A program made the position numbers and the translations under genes. The notes under the pieces were generated by a model, which was not told where the DNA came from, did not search any database, and saw nothing but the letters and a program-made list of their open reading frames with translations. From Variovorax paradoxus (GTDB taxonomy: Bacteria > Pseudomonadota > Gammaproteobacteria > Burkholderiales > Burkholderiaceae_C): a DNA stretch of 64,000 nucleotides. The stretch is taken from positions 4,710,001 through 4,774,000 of the forward strand of contig NZ_CP102931.1 in the NCBI RefSeq assembly GCF_024734665.1, in the 5' to 3' direction. Positions 28,210 to 37,369 of the stretch are shown here, piece by piece (the first letter of the stretch is position 1; each line of letters begins with the position of its first letter).

Positions 28210-29453
28210 TGGCCGCCGTGCTCGCTCCCCTGAACACCGAGGCCGCCAACGGCTTCGCACCCGACCTCGCGGCCTTCCTGGCGCCGCTGCAAATCGAAGG
28301 CGAAGGCCCCGCCGGGCCGCCGCTGCGCTACGACCCGGTGTACTCCCGCATCCGCGATGCGCGCATGGAGGAAGACGCCAGCCTGCCGATGGGCGAATGG
28401 ACGCGCCCGCTCAAGAAGGCCGACTGGCGCGCCACCGAGATGCTCTGCGCCGAGGTGCTGCAGCGGCGCAGCAAGGACCTGCAGGTGGCCGCGTGGCTCA
28501 CCGAGGCGTGGGTGCATCGCCATGCGATCGACGGGCTGATCGCGGGCACGCGGCTGCTCGAAGGGCTGGCGCGCGACTTCTGGCAAGACGTGCATCCATG
28601 CATTGGAGAAGACGGCGACGCCGACATGCGAACGGCCACCTTCGTGTGGCTCAACGACACCCTCGCGCAGACCTTGCTGATGCGCGTGCCGCTGCTCGCG
28701 TGGCCGGATTTCTCCCCGCCCTTCATCAACCTGGGCGACTGGCAGCGCGCGCTGACCACCGAGTTCGGCGCCGGTGCGGCCGCCGCCGCAGGCAACGCCA
28801 AGTCGAAGGCAAAGGACGTGGCCGAGGAGCCGAACGCGCAGACGGTATCGCGCCAGGACATCCTGGACCACGCAGCGCGCGACCTGCATGCGCTTGCCGC
28901 GCTCGACGACCGGGTGGCGCTGGCCGCCGACATCTGGCAGGAGCTGACAGCCCTGCTCGACGAACGCTTTGGCGCCGATGCGCCCAGCCTTTCGAAGGTG
29001 GCGGAGATGCTGGCGCGCATGCGGCAAGCGCTGCGCAGCCTGCTGCAGGAGCGCGACCCGCGCGACGAAGAAGAGCCAGAAGAGCCGGCCATGCCGGTGG
29101 AGCCGTCCGCCAGCTGGGCGGCATATGCATCAACTCCCGCTGCGACCTCGATGGACGACAACGACATGAGCGAAGCCCCTCTTTCTCCTTCTCCCATCTC
29201 TCCTCCTTCCGGGCCGCTGCCGCAAGCCGCGGCGAGCGGGCGCATCGGCAGCCGTGCCGAGGCCTACCAGTTGCTGGAGCTGGCCGCCGCCTACCTGATG
29301 CGCGAGGAGCCGCACAGCCCGACGCCCTACCTCGTCAACCGCGCGGTGGCCTGGGGGCGCATGCCATTGCCTCAACTGATGCAGGAGGTGTTGCGCGAGG
29401 ACGGTGACCTGAACCGCTTCTTTTCGATCATCGGCGTCAGGCCCGATGCATAG
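28209..29453 (+). CDS. tssA: T6SS assembly protein TssA (ImpA_N domain)
   Basis: Coordinates baseplate priming and tube/sheath polymerisation. The 414-residue protein has an N-terminal ImpA_N domain (RYDPVYSRIRDARMEED, TRPLKKADWRATEML, TEAWVHRHAIDGLIAG) and a C-terminal segment with SRAEAYQLLELAAAYLMR and EPHSPTPYLVNRAVAWGRM, the short-helical-tail type. The two are joined by a Ser/Pro-rich linker. ATG 28209 overlaps the tssM stop (TGATG); ATG 28194, five codons earlier, is an alternative without a better ribosome-binding site. Confidence 0.95.
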   Translation: MAAVLAPLNTEAANGFAPDLAAFLAPLQIEGEGPAGPPLRYDPVYSRIRDARMEEDASLPMGEWTRPLKKADWRATEMLCAEVLQRRSKDLQVAAWLTEAWVHRHAIDGLIAGTRLLEGLARDFWQDVHPCIGEDGDADMRTATFVWLNDTLAQTLLMRVPLLAWPDFSPPFINLGDWQRALTTEFGAGAAAAAGNAKSKAKDVAEEPNAQTVSRQDILDHAARDLHALAALDDRVALAADIWQELTALLDERFGADAPSLSKVAEMLARMRQALRSLLQERDPRDEEEPEEPAMPVEPSASWAAYASTPAATSMDDNDMSEAPLSPSPISPPSGPLPQAAASGRIGSRAEAYQLLELAAAYLMREEPHSPTPYLVNRAVAWGRMPLPQLMQEVLREDGDLNRFFSIIGVRPDA

Positions 29454-29516
29454 AGACGAGGCGGCGATCTTGTTTTTCTGAAATGGGGAAACCCCCTTCT
29501 CCACGAAAGGTATCGC

Positions 29517-30908
29517 ATGCCGTTCAAGAGCGCTGACGTCGAAGAGGTCCTGGTCCAGGGTGCCCACATGAGTGGAGACCGCAACTCCATCGCTACGGCC
29601 CTCAAGCTGAAGGCGAAGCTGGGGGTGCTGATCATCTACAGCCCGTCCTTGCGCGTCCAGGGACTGGAGCTGGAGAACTTCTACAAATCCATCGTAGATG
29701 CGAGCCGCGTGGCCTCTATTCAGATCATTCATTCGTCCGATCCGTCTCTCGCGGCGGGCGAAAAGTGCATGAAGGATGTCTACCGGCTGGTAAGCAGCAG
29801 GGATTTCAAGAATCTTCCCGGCTTCATGAAGACGATGATTCCATTCCCTATCCGCATGTGCTCCGCGACCTTCGGCACGGGCGTCATTGCGGATGCCTTC
29901 CAGAAAGATGCAGGGAGCACACGAAACAGTACGCGGGCCCTCTGGCGACTGGACAAGGTCCCGAAGAAAACGGGTCCCGGCGTCATCGACAAGCGCCCGG
30001 ACGTCCGCAAGTTCCTGACGGATCGAGGCTTTCTCCAGAAACGCGCCTATGTCTTCCTGTTCGCGAAGGAGGGCCCGAGAAGGGCCGAGAAGGCGCATCA
30101 CTTCACGTCGATCCTGACGTGGCGCATGCTCCATGAGGAGATCGGCCGCTCGTCTTCCGTCATTCCCGTGGCCGCAGGCGACTACATCGGCCTGCGTACG
30201 CTGCCCACCCTGGCAGAGTTCTGGAAAGACACCGACTGGACCCAGCTGTGGACCGATGTCACGGTCGATCCGCGCTCCGCGCAACTGGGCCTGTGGTGCC
30301 TGCTGGCCGAGGAATACACGGGCGTGTCGATCATCGGCATGCGCAGCGGGATGATCGAAGTCCCCGCGCTGCTCGGCATCCGCACGCTCTACCTCGAGGA
30401 AAAATTCAACCAGCAGGCGGAACGCATGGCCAAGTGGATCGGCAAGGTGCCCGGATTCGAGCGCCAGGTCGTGGACAAACCGGCCGGCATCAAGCAGCAG
30501 CTTTACTGGCGCAACGAGAGCGCAAAGCGCTACCAGCCAAGCGCCGTCTCCAGCCACGCCGCGAGCAACAGCGCACATCTGGCCGGCATGGTGCAGGGCT
30601 TCCGGCTGGGAAGGCCATTCAGGGGACAGACGAGGTTTACGCCCGCGCCCGTTCTGAACGAGCCTCAGCGCAAGCCGACAGAGGCACGCACGCGGCCCCA
30701 GCCGACCTTGCTGGCAAACACGCGCCTGCCCGCCCCGATAGATGCCGCGAACCTGCAACTCGCCAAGTCGGAGTTCGACAGGATCGTGACTTGGGCCAAG
30801 GCCACACCGGTGCCCACCGGCGCGACCACGAGCGTGCACGGTTCGGTCGCCAGAGTGGTCGAGGTCCAGGAGCCGCAAGAAGCGCCAAAGTCAGCCACAA
30901 ATCTCTAG
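29517..30908 (+). CDS. Protein of unknown function at the end of the T6SS operon
   Basis: A 463-residue protein I do not recognise. It follows tssA after 63 bp, has its own ribosome-binding site (GAAAGG, nine bases before ATG) and is the last plus-strand gene of the block. Residues 1-350 look globular and soluble; the segment SIIGMRSGMIEVPALLGIR (about 275-293) followed by TLYLEE resembles the donor-side region of GT-B glycosyltransferases or sugar epimerases, but only weakly. The last 100 residues are low-complexity, rich in Pro, Thr, Ala and Arg, and probably disordered. No signal peptide or membrane segment is present. Position suggests a T6SS accessory protein or an effector; base composition is somewhat lower in GC than tssM. 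Confidence 0.75.
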   Translation: MPFKSADVEEVLVQGAHMSGDRNSIATALKLKAKLGVLIIYSPSLRVQGLELENFYKSIVDASRVASIQIIHSSDPSLAAGEKCMKDVYRLVSSRDFKNLPGFMKTMIPFPIRMCSATFGTGVIADAFQKDAGSTRNSTRALWRLDKVPKKTGPGVIDKRPDVRKFLTDRGFLQKRAYVFLFAKEGPRRAEKAHHFTSILTWRMLHEEIGRSSSVIPVAAGDYIGLRTLPTLAEFWKDTDWTQLWTDVTVDPRSAQLGLWCLLAEEYTGVSIIGMRSGMIEVPALLGIRTLYLEEKFNQQAERMAKWIGKVPGFERQVVDKPAGIKQQLYWRNESAKRYQPSAVSSHAASNSAHLAGMVQGFRLGRPFRGQTRFTPAPVLNEPQRKPTEARTRPQPTLLANTRLPAPIDAANLQLAKSEFDRIVTWAKATPVPTGATTSVHGSVARVVEVQEPQEAPKSATNL

Positions 30909-30915
30909 GAGCCAA

Positions 30916-30972
30916 GGTCTCGCGAGACCGCGCACCGGGTCCCTTTAGGCAGCGGCGGTCGCCGCGGGACCG
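30916..30972. terminator. Inverted repeats between convergent operons, candidate bidirectional terminator
   Basis: Between the last T6SS-block gene and the convergent CBS gene is a perfect 14-bp palindrome GGTCTCGCGAGACC (30916-30929), and a second possible hairpin with CGGTC at 30956-30960 pairing GACCG at 30968-30972. GGTCCC at 30938-30943 could alternatively pair with GGGACC at 30966-30971. There is no T-run, so this is a candidate based on position and pairing only. Confidence 0.45.
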
Positions 30973-30983
30973 AACGCCGTGCC

Positions 30984-31421
30984 TCAACCCAGCACGTCGT
31001 TCACCTGCTCGCGGAACTCGGTCAGGCTCACGGCCGCCCCAATCTCCCGCGGCAACGCATCGCGCACCGAGAACACGCCAAGAATCTTCGCCCCCGCCGC
31101 CAGCGGCAGGTGACGGAAGCCCCGTTCGAGCATGAGCACGACGGCGTCGGACACCAGCGTTTCGGGCGGCACGCAGATGGGGTTGGGCGTCATCACGTCG
31201 CGCACCGCCGTGCGATCAGGGTCCAGTCCCTTGGCAAGCACCCGGGTCATCAGGTCGCGCTCGGTCAGGATGCCCAGCAGCGTGTCGGGCAGGTCCATGA
31301 TGAGCACGCTGCCGCAGTTGGCGCGCGTCATCACGCAAGCGGCGTCGCGCACGTTCGCCTGCGGACCCAGGCTGATCACATGCTTGCGCGAGATGGACTG
31401 GAAAACAGTGCGCTCGGTCAT
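30984..31421 (-). CDS. Tandem CBS-domain protein
   Basis: A 145-residue protein of two CBS domains, which usually bind adenosine nucleotides and act as energy or redox sensors. The first domain ends with LLGILTERDLMTRVLAKG and the second with ILGVFSVRDALPRE; DVMTPNPICVPPETLVSDAV is the typical linker. There is no attached enzyme domain. It is the last gene of the minus-strand oxidoreductase operon, 49 bp after the beta subunit, so it may tune that enzyme to the adenylate pool. Confidence 0.88.
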   Translation of the reverse strand: MTERTVFQSISRKHVISLGPQANVRDAACVMTRANCGSVLIMDLPDTLLGILTERDLMTRVLAKGLDPDRTAVRDVMTPNPICVPPETLVSDAVVLMLERGFRHLPLAAGAKILGVFSVRDALPREIGAAVSLTEFREQVNDVLG

Positions 31422-31469
31422 GATGCACCCTCCGGAAGTGGCGTCGTGGATGGTGCCGCCGACTGCGGC

Positions 31470-32525
31470 TCAGCGCAAGGAGGCGTTGAGCCGTTCCAGC
31501 GCCGTGGCGCCGGGGCAAAGCTGGTCAGGCCCCATCGCGTTGAGCGGCTGGTCGCTGGTGTTGAGCGCCGTGTGCAGGTCGGTGGCCAGCGGGTCGACGT
31601 AGAGCAGGCCGGTCACCACCTCGCCCATCTCGTGGTGCCGCTGCATGTAGGCCATGGCGGCGTAGCGGTCGCCAGGGTTGTAGTCGGGGTGCAGGCTGCG
31701 CAGGCGCAGCAGCGTGCCGTCATGCTGGCGTACGTCCATCACTTCGCCCGGTTCGATATCGACGGCAATTTCGTCCCGCCCGCTGATGAAGTCGATACGG
31801 CTCACCGCCTCGTTGTGCTCGCGCACGTAGTCGTAGCTCTTGGTGCTGCCGGGGTGGTTGTTGAAGGCAACGCAGGGGCTGATGACGTCGATGAAGGCGG
31901 AGCCGCCGTGGCTGATCGCCCCTTTTATCAGTGGCACAAGTTGCGCCTTGTTACCCGAAAAGCCCCGCCCCACGTAGCTGGCGCCCAACTGCAGCGCCAT
32001 GGCCACCAGGTCCACGGGGCTGTCGGTATTGACGACGCCCTTCTTGCTTTTCGAGCCCTGGTCGGCGGTAGCCGAGAACTGGCCCTTGGTGAGGCCGTAG
32101 ACCCCGTTGTTCTCCACGATGTAGGCCATGCGCACGCCGCGCCGCATGGCATGGGCGAACTGGCCCAGGCCGATGGACGCCGAGTCGCCGTCGCCCGAAA
32201 CGCCCAGGTACAGCAGGTCGCGGTTGGCGAGGTTGGCGCCGGTCAGCACGCTGGGCATGCGGCCGTGCACGGTGTTGAAGCCGTGCGATGCGCCCAGGAA
32301 GTAGTCCGGCGTCTTCGAGCTGCAGCCGATGCCCGAGAGCTTGGCCACGCGATGCGGTTCGATGTCCAGCTCCCAGCAGGCCTCGATGATGGCGGCAGAG
32401 ATCGAGTCGTGGCCGCAACCTGCGCACAGCGTGGAGATCTTTCCCTCGTAGTCGCGCCGCGTGTAGCCGACCTTGTTGGTGGCCAGCGTCGGATGCCGCA
32501 ACCGGGGCTTGGCAAGGTAGGTCAT
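31470..32525 (-). CDS. korB: 2-oxoacid:ferredoxin oxidoreductase, beta (TPP) subunit
   Basis: Catalytic thiamine-diphosphate subunit of a 2-oxoacid:acceptor oxidoreductase (351 residues), oxidatively decarboxylating a 2-oxoacid to its acyl-CoA. Cysteines typical of the proximal 4Fe-4S cluster appear in CAGCGHD, GIGCSSK and SPCVAFNN. The TPP motif GDGDSASIGLGQF ends with the asparagines of YIVENN. Overlap with the alpha gene is four bases (ATGA). The exact substrate, 2-oxoglutarate, pyruvate or another oxoacid, cannot be read from the sequence; KorB is the best general match. Confidence 0.88.
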   Translation of the reverse strand: MTYLAKPRLRHPTLATNKVGYTRRDYEGKISTLCAGCGHDSISAAIIEACWELDIEPHRVAKLSGIGCSSKTPDYFLGASHGFNTVHGRMPSVLTGANLANRDLLYLGVSGDGDSASIGLGQFAHAMRRGVRMAYIVENNGVYGLTKGQFSATADQGSKSKKGVVNTDSPVDLVAMALQLGASYVGRGFSGNKAQLVPLIKGAISHGGSAFIDVISPCVAFNNHPGSTKSYDYVREHNEAVSRIDFISGRDEIAVDIEPGEVMDVRQHDGTLLRLRSLHPDYNPGDRYAAMAYMQRHHEMGEVVTGLLYVDPLATDLHTALNTSDQPLNAMGPDQLCPGATALERLNASLR

Positions 32526-34372
32526 GCAGGCTCTTTCGTGTCGGTGCTGCCGGAGGCTTGCGTCGTCTGTTGTTGCACATGCGCGCTGATCGACTGCACG
32601 ATGAAGCGCGCGGTGATGGGCGTGCCGTCGAAATGCAGCACCCGTATCAACCGGGCCGGATCGGCGTCCAGCTCATTGACCAGCAGGCTGCGCATCTGTG
32701 CGTCGCGGTTCTGCTCAACCACGAACACCCGCTCGTGCTGCGCCAGGAACTGCACCACGCTGTCCGCAAAGGGAAAGGCGCGCAGCCGCAGTGCATCGAG
32801 ATGGATGCCGCGTTCTTCCAGCGCCTGCAGCGCTTCGTGCATCGATGGGCTGGTGGAGCCGAAATAGATCACGCCCAGCTTGGTCTTTTCGGCGGCGGGC
32901 CGAAGCACCGGCTGCGGCACCAGCGTGGCCGCGGTTGCGAACTTCTTCAGCAGCCGCTCCATGTTGTAGATGTAGTCCGGCCCGCGCTCCGAGTAGCGGG
33001 CGTAGGCGTCGCGCGTCGTGCCGCGCGTGAAGTAGCTGCCCTTGGTCGGGTGCGTTCCGGGCAGCGTGCGCCAGGGAATGCCGTCGCCGTCCACGTCCTT
33101 GTAGCGGCCGAAGTCGCGGCCCGCCTCGAGCTCTTCGGCGCTCATGACCTTGCCGCGGTCGTAGGCCTTGCTGTCGTCCCAGGCAAAAGGCTCGCACAGG
33201 CGCTGATTCATGCCGATGTCCAGGTCGGTCATCAGGAACACCGGCGTCTGCAGCCGGTCGGCCAGGTCCAGCGCCGCGGCCGCATGCTCGAAGCACTCGT
33301 GCGGATCTTCGGGAAACAGCAGCACGTGCTTGGTGTCACCGTGCGATGCATACGCGCAGGAGAGGATGTCGGCCTGCTGCGTGCGCGTCGGCATGCCGGT
33401 GGAAGGGCCGCCGCGCTGCACGTTGATGAGCGTGACGGGAATCTCCGCAAAGTAGGCCAGCCCGATGAACTCGCTCATCAGCGAAATGCCCGGCCCCGAG
33501 GTCGCGGTGAAAGCGCGTGCGCCGTTCCACCCGGCGCCGACCACCACACCGATCGATGCAAGCTCGTCTTCCGCCTGCACGATGGCAAAGCGATGCTGGC
33601 CGGTGGCCGGGTCCACGCGGAATTTGGTGCAGTACTTCTGGAAGGCCTCGGCCACCGAAGACGACGGCGTGATCGGATACCAGGCCGCGACCGTGGCGCC
33701 GCCATACACGCAGCCCAGAGCGGCGGCGCTGTTGCCATCGACGAAGATGCGGTTGCCGACCCCGTCGGCGCGCCGCACCCGCAGCCCCAATGGCTCATGC
33801 AGATTCTCCCGCGCGAAGTCGCAGCCCAGGTGCAGCGCCTGCACGTTGGAGGCGAGCAGCTTTTCCTTGCCCTTGTACTGTTCGCCGAACAGCTTCTCGA
33901 CCACCTCCGGCTCGATGCCGAGCAGGATGGCCAGGGCGCCCACGTAGACGATGTTCTTGAACAGCTGGCGCTGCCGCGGGTCTTGATAGACGGCGTTGCA
34001 GATTTCGGTGAGCGGCATGCCGATCACGCGAACGTCGCTGCGGAACTTCGATGGCGGCAGCGGCCGCGTGCTGTCGTAAAAGAGATAGCCGCCGGGCTCC
34101 AGCTCGGCCAGGTCAGCGTCCCAGGTCTGCGGATTCATCGCCACCATCATGTCGGTGCCGCCGCGCCGCCCGAGATGGCCCTGCTCCGTCACGCGCACCT
34201 CGTACCAGGTGGGCAGGCCCTGGATGTTGCTGGGGAAGATGTTGCGCGGGCTCACTGGCACGCCCATACGCAGGATCGCCTTGGCGAACAGCTCGTTGGC
34301 CGAGGCCGAACCCGAGCCGTTGACGTTGGCGAACTTGATGACGAAGTCGTTGACTGCCTCTATCTGCTTCAT
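32522..34372 (-). CDS. korA: 2-oxoacid:ferredoxin oxidoreductase, fused gamma-alpha subunit
   Basis: 616-residue subunit in which the gamma domain (residues about 1-185, with GSGSASANELFAKAILRMG and GHLGRRGGTDMMVAMNP) is fused in front of the alpha domain (GNSAAALGCVYGGA, then YPITPSSSVAEAF and ATSGPGISLMSEFIGLAYF). This gamma-alpha fusion is a common bacterial form. The start at 34372 (MKQIEAVNDFVIKFANV) overlaps the stop of the GltD-like gene and is preferred to an upstream in-frame extension of 30 low-complexity residues. Confidence 0.9.
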   Translation of the reverse strand: MKQIEAVNDFVIKFANVNGSGSASANELFAKAILRMGVPVSPRNIFPSNIQGLPTWYEVRVTEQGHLGRRGGTDMMVAMNPQTWDADLAELEPGGYLFYDSTRPLPPSKFRSDVRVIGMPLTEICNAVYQDPRQRQLFKNIVYVGALAILLGIEPEVVEKLFGEQYKGKEKLLASNVQALHLGCDFARENLHEPLGLRVRRADGVGNRIFVDGNSAAALGCVYGGATVAAWYPITPSSSVAEAFQKYCTKFRVDPATGQHRFAIVQAEDELASIGVVVGAGWNGARAFTATSGPGISLMSEFIGLAYFAEIPVTLINVQRGGPSTGMPTRTQQADILSCAYASHGDTKHVLLFPEDPHECFEHAAAALDLADRLQTPVFLMTDLDIGMNQRLCEPFAWDDSKAYDRGKVMSAEELEAGRDFGRYKDVDGDGIPWRTLPGTHPTKGSYFTRGTTRDAYARYSERGPDYIYNMERLLKKFATAATLVPQPVLRPAAEKTKLGVIYFGSTSPSMHEALQALEERGIHLDALRLRAFPFADSVVQFLAQHERVFVVEQNRDAQMRSLLVNELDADPARLIRVLHFDGTPITARFIVQSISAHVQQQTTQASGSTDTKEPA

Positions 34373-36174
34373 GCCGTCACCCCCGCCTCCGCCCCTGCAG
34401 GCGTCATCTTCAGCAAGAACTTCTGCATATCCCACGCGCCCGTGGGGCAGCGCTCGGCGCACAGGCCGCAGTGCAGGCAGACGTCTTCATCCTTGACCAT
34501 CACGCGGCCCGTCTTGAGCCCGCCGGACACATACAGGTCTTGCGCCAGGTTCAGCGCCGGCGCCTTGAGCCGGGAGCGCAACTCGACTTCTTCGCCGTTG
34601 TCGATGAAGTTGATGCAGTCCATCGGGCAGATGTCCACGCAGGCATCGCATTCGATGCAGGCAGCTTCGGTGAACACGGTCTGCACGTCGCAGTTCAGGC
34701 AGCGCTCGGCCTCCTTGAAGGCGGTGGCGGCGTCGAAGCCCAGCTCCACCTCCACGCGGATGCTGGCCAGTGCCGTCTCTGCCTTGGCCCACGGCACCTT
34801 GTAGCGCAGGTCGTTGGAGGTGTCGTTGTCGTAGCTCCACTCGTGGATGCCCATCTTCTGCGACACCAGGTTGGTCATCGGCGCCGGGCGAACGTAGACC
34901 GGCTCGGCACGCAGCAGCTTGTCGATCGACACCGCAGCCTCGTGGCCATGGGCCACGGCCGTGATGATGTTCTTGGGGCCGAAGGCCGCATCGCCGCCGA
35001 AGAACACGTTGGGCACCGTCGACTGGAAGGTGTTCTCGTCCAGCTTCGGCAGGCCCGACTTGTCGAAGGCGATGCCGCAGTCTCGCTCGATCCACGGGAA
35101 TGCGTTTTCCTGGCCCACCGCCACCAGCACTTCGTCGCATTCGAAATACGCGTCCGGCTCGCCGGTAGGCACCAGCGAGCGGCGGCCCTTGTCGTCGTAC
35201 TCGGCACGGACGATCTCGAAGCGCATGCCCAAGAGCTTGCCTTCTTCGTGAACGAAGGCCTTGGGCACGTGGAAGTCGACGATCGGAATGCCTTCGTGCT
35301 GGGCGTCTTCCTTTTCCCAGGGCGAGGCCTTCATCTCAGCAAAGCCGCTGCGCACGATGACTTTCACGTCGGTGCCACCAAGGCGGCGGGCCGAGCGGCA
35401 GCAGTCCATGGCCGTGTTGCCACCGCCCAGCACGATCACGCGCTTGCCGATGCTGCTGACGTGGCCGAAAGAAACTGAGTTGAGCCAGTCGATGCCGATG
35501 TGGATGCTGGCCGCCGCTTCCTGCCGGCCAGGCACGTCCAGGTCGCGCCCGCGTGGTGCCCCGCAGCCGACGAAGATCGCGTCCCACTCCTGTGCCATCA
35601 GCGCCGTCATCGAGTCGATGCGCTCGCCGCTGCGGAACTCGACGCCCAGGTCGAGGATGTAGCCCGTCTCCTCGTCGATGACCGACTCCGGCAGGCGAAA
35701 GCGCGGTATCTGCGTGCGGATGAAGCCGCCGGCCTTGGCTTCGCCGTCGAACACCGTCACTTCGTAGCCGAGCGGCGCCAGGTCGCGTGCGACGGTGAGC
35801 GAGGCCGGCCCCGCACCGACGCAGGCAACGCGCTTGCCGTTCTTCGGCTCCAGCTTCGGCATGCGCGCGCGCACGTCGTCCTTCATGTCGGCCGCCACGC
35901 GCTTGAGCCGGCAGATGGCCACCGGTTCGGGCTCCCCTGTGTTGCCCTCTTCCACCCGCCCTCGCCTGCAGGCCGGCTCGCAGGGCCGGTCGCAGGTGCG
36001 ACCCAGGATGCCGGGGAAGACGTTGGACACCCAGTTGATCATGTAGGCGTCGCTGTAGCGGCGCTGCGCGATCATGCGGATGTATTCAGGGACGGGGGTG
36101 TGCGCCGGGCAGGCGTACTGGCAATCGACGACCTTGTGGAAATAGGCCGGGTTGGCAATGTTCGTTCGCTGCAA
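34369..36174 (-). CDS. GltD-like FAD/NAD(P)H oxidoreductase with C-terminal ferredoxin domain
   Basis: A 601-residue flavoprotein that probably passes electrons between NAD(P) and the KorAB enzyme. The order is an N-terminal Fe-S region with cysteines in CQYACPAHTPVPEY and RTCDRPCEPACRRG, an FAD site GAGPASLTVARDLAPLGYEV, an NAD(P) site VIVLGGGNTAMDCCRSARRLGG, and a C-terminal two-cluster ferredoxin with CIECDACVDICPMDC and CLHCGLCAERCP. This matches the small subunit of glutamate synthase and related modules. No gltB partner is present; the co-transcribed partners are korA and korB. Start is a TTG (see separate site). Confidence 0.88.
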   Translation of the reverse strand: MQRTNIANPAYFHKVVDCQYACPAHTPVPEYIRMIAQRRYSDAYMINWVSNVFPGILGRTCDRPCEPACRRGRVEEGNTGEPEPVAICRLKRVAADMKDDVRARMPKLEPKNGKRVACVGAGPASLTVARDLAPLGYEVTVFDGEAKAGGFIRTQIPRFRLPESVIDEETGYILDLGVEFRSGERIDSMTALMAQEWDAIFVGCGAPRGRDLDVPGRQEAAASIHIGIDWLNSVSFGHVSSIGKRVIVLGGGNTAMDCCRSARRLGGTDVKVIVRSGFAEMKASPWEKEDAQHEGIPIVDFHVPKAFVHEEGKLLGMRFEIVRAEYDDKGRRSLVPTGEPDAYFECDEVLVAVGQENAFPWIERDCGIAFDKSGLPKLDENTFQSTVPNVFFGGDAAFGPKNIITAVAHGHEAAVSIDKLLRAEPVYVRPAPMTNLVSQKMGIHEWSYDNDTSNDLRYKVPWAKAETALASIRVEVELGFDAATAFKEAERCLNCDVQTVFTEAACIECDACVDICPMDCINFIDNGEEVELRSRLKAPALNLAQDLYVSGGLKTGRVMVKDEDVCLHCGLCAERCPTGAWDMQKFLLKMTPAGAEAGVTA

Positions 36175-36180
36175 CGCGTG

Positions 36181-36186
36181 TCTCCT
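36181..36186 (-). promoter_or_regulatory. Ribosome-binding site supporting a TTG start
   Basis: AGGAGA on the minus strand lies six bases before TTG 36174, where the conserved protein (QRTNIANPAYFHKVVDCQY) begins. No ATG or GTG with a comparable site is near, so a TTG start is favoured for the GltD-like gene. Confidence 0.7.
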
Positions 36187-36280
36187 GGCTGTCGCCTGGA
36201 ACCCCGGAGGGGCCGACGAGTGGCTTTTCCGCCAGTATGCGCCGCGCAGGCGAATGCGCAACCTTGGTGAAATCCCGCAG

Positions 36281-37159
36281 CTAGCCGGCCGACCCCTCCA
36301 GGGCAACGGCAAAGAGGGCATCGATCAGCGGCCGCTCCCTGCGGATGGAAAGGCAGCACAGCGAATAGCTGATCGACAGCTGCTCATCGTCGATCGCCAC
36401 TGCCGCAAGGCCCGGCAGCGGAATGAACTCCACCTGCGTGACGAAGCCGACGCCCATTCCGTTGGCCACCGCGTGCAGGATGGCCTCGCGGCTGTTGATT
36501 TCCATGGCGCAGTTCAGGTTGACTTTCTGCTGCAGGCAGGCGCGCTCGACGCGATGGCGGGTCTTGGAACCGGGCTCGCGCAGGATGACCGTTTCGTGTT
36601 CGATGTCGCGGGTGGTGATCGATGCGCGCTTCGTCCACGCATGGCCCTCGGGCACCACCGCGACGATGCGCTCCGTGCGGTAGGGCGCGATGTGCAGGCC
36701 TTCGGCCGCCGCGGGTTCGGCGACGATGCCCACGTCGATGGAGAAGTCCTGCAGCCCCCGGAGGGTGGACTCCTCCGACCCGATCGACACCGTCAGGTCC
36801 AGCGACGGATGCGCCTCCTTGAAGTTGCGCGCCAGCTCCAGCGCAATGGGCGGCGACACCGCACCGACGCGCACCAGCCCCACCTTGAGCTTGCGCGCGC
36901 TCTCCAGGAAGAGCATCGCCTCCTCCTCCTGCCCGAACAGGCCCTGCGTGATGGCATAGAGCCTCTCGCCGGCCGCGGTGAGCCGCACGCCGCGCCCGCT
37001 GCGCAGGAACAGTTCCACGTTGAAGCGGGCTTCAAGGGCCTTGACCTGGTCGGTCACCGTCGGCTGCCCGATGTGCAGGTATTGCGCCGCCGAGGTGAAG
37101 CCGCCCGTCTTCGCCACGGCATGGAAGCATCTGATCGATTTGTAGTACTGGTGGAACAT
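36281..37159 (-). CDS. LysR-family regulator, divergent from the phosphonate genes
   Basis: A 292-residue LysR-type regulator. The N-terminal winged helix (YYKSIRCFHAVAKTGGFTSAAQ and LHIGQPTVTDQVKALEARF) is followed by a periplasmic-binding-like effector domain. It is transcribed away from the iron alcohol dehydrogenase across a 210-bp gap, the classical arrangement for a LysR regulator controlling the divergent operon, here phosphonate breakdown. It also lies 107 bp before the oxidoreductase operon on the same strand, so control of that operon is a second possibility. Its inducer is unknown; a phosphonate such as 2-aminoethylphosphonate or phosphonoacetaldehyde would fit. Confidence 0.9.
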   Translation of the reverse strand: MFHQYYKSIRCFHAVAKTGGFTSAAQYLHIGQPTVTDQVKALEARFNVELFLRSGRGVRLTAAGERLYAITQGLFGQEEEAMLFLESARKLKVGLVRVGAVSPPIALELARNFKEAHPSLDLTVSIGSEESTLRGLQDFSIDVGIVAEPAAAEGLHIAPYRTERIVAVVPEGHAWTKRASITTRDIEHETVILREPGSKTRHRVERACLQQKVNLNCAMEINSREAILHAVANGMGVGFVTQVEFIPLPGLAAVAIDDEQLSISYSLCCLSIRRERPLIDALFAVALEGSAG

Positions 37160-37369
37160 GCATTCGGGCCCCGGCGAAGCCGGCGGCTCCTTCAGGAAGA
37201 AAGCCTCTCACAAGCACGCCCGGGCGCGAATGAGCGCTTTCCCGGTCGCGATGCCCGCACAGGCGATCCATCGATTTTCGACCATGCGGACACCGGAAAT
37301 GCGATTGGACGCGATAGCGGGCCGCTTCGACACTGGCCGCCATACGAGACAACCGAAGCGAAAGACCCG

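Noticed and set aside
34369..36174. Glutamate synthase small subunit (gltD) for nitrogen assimilation
   Set aside because: No gltB nearby, a C-terminal two-cluster ferredoxin is present, and the gene overlaps korA, which points to a redox partner of the oxoacid oxidoreductase.
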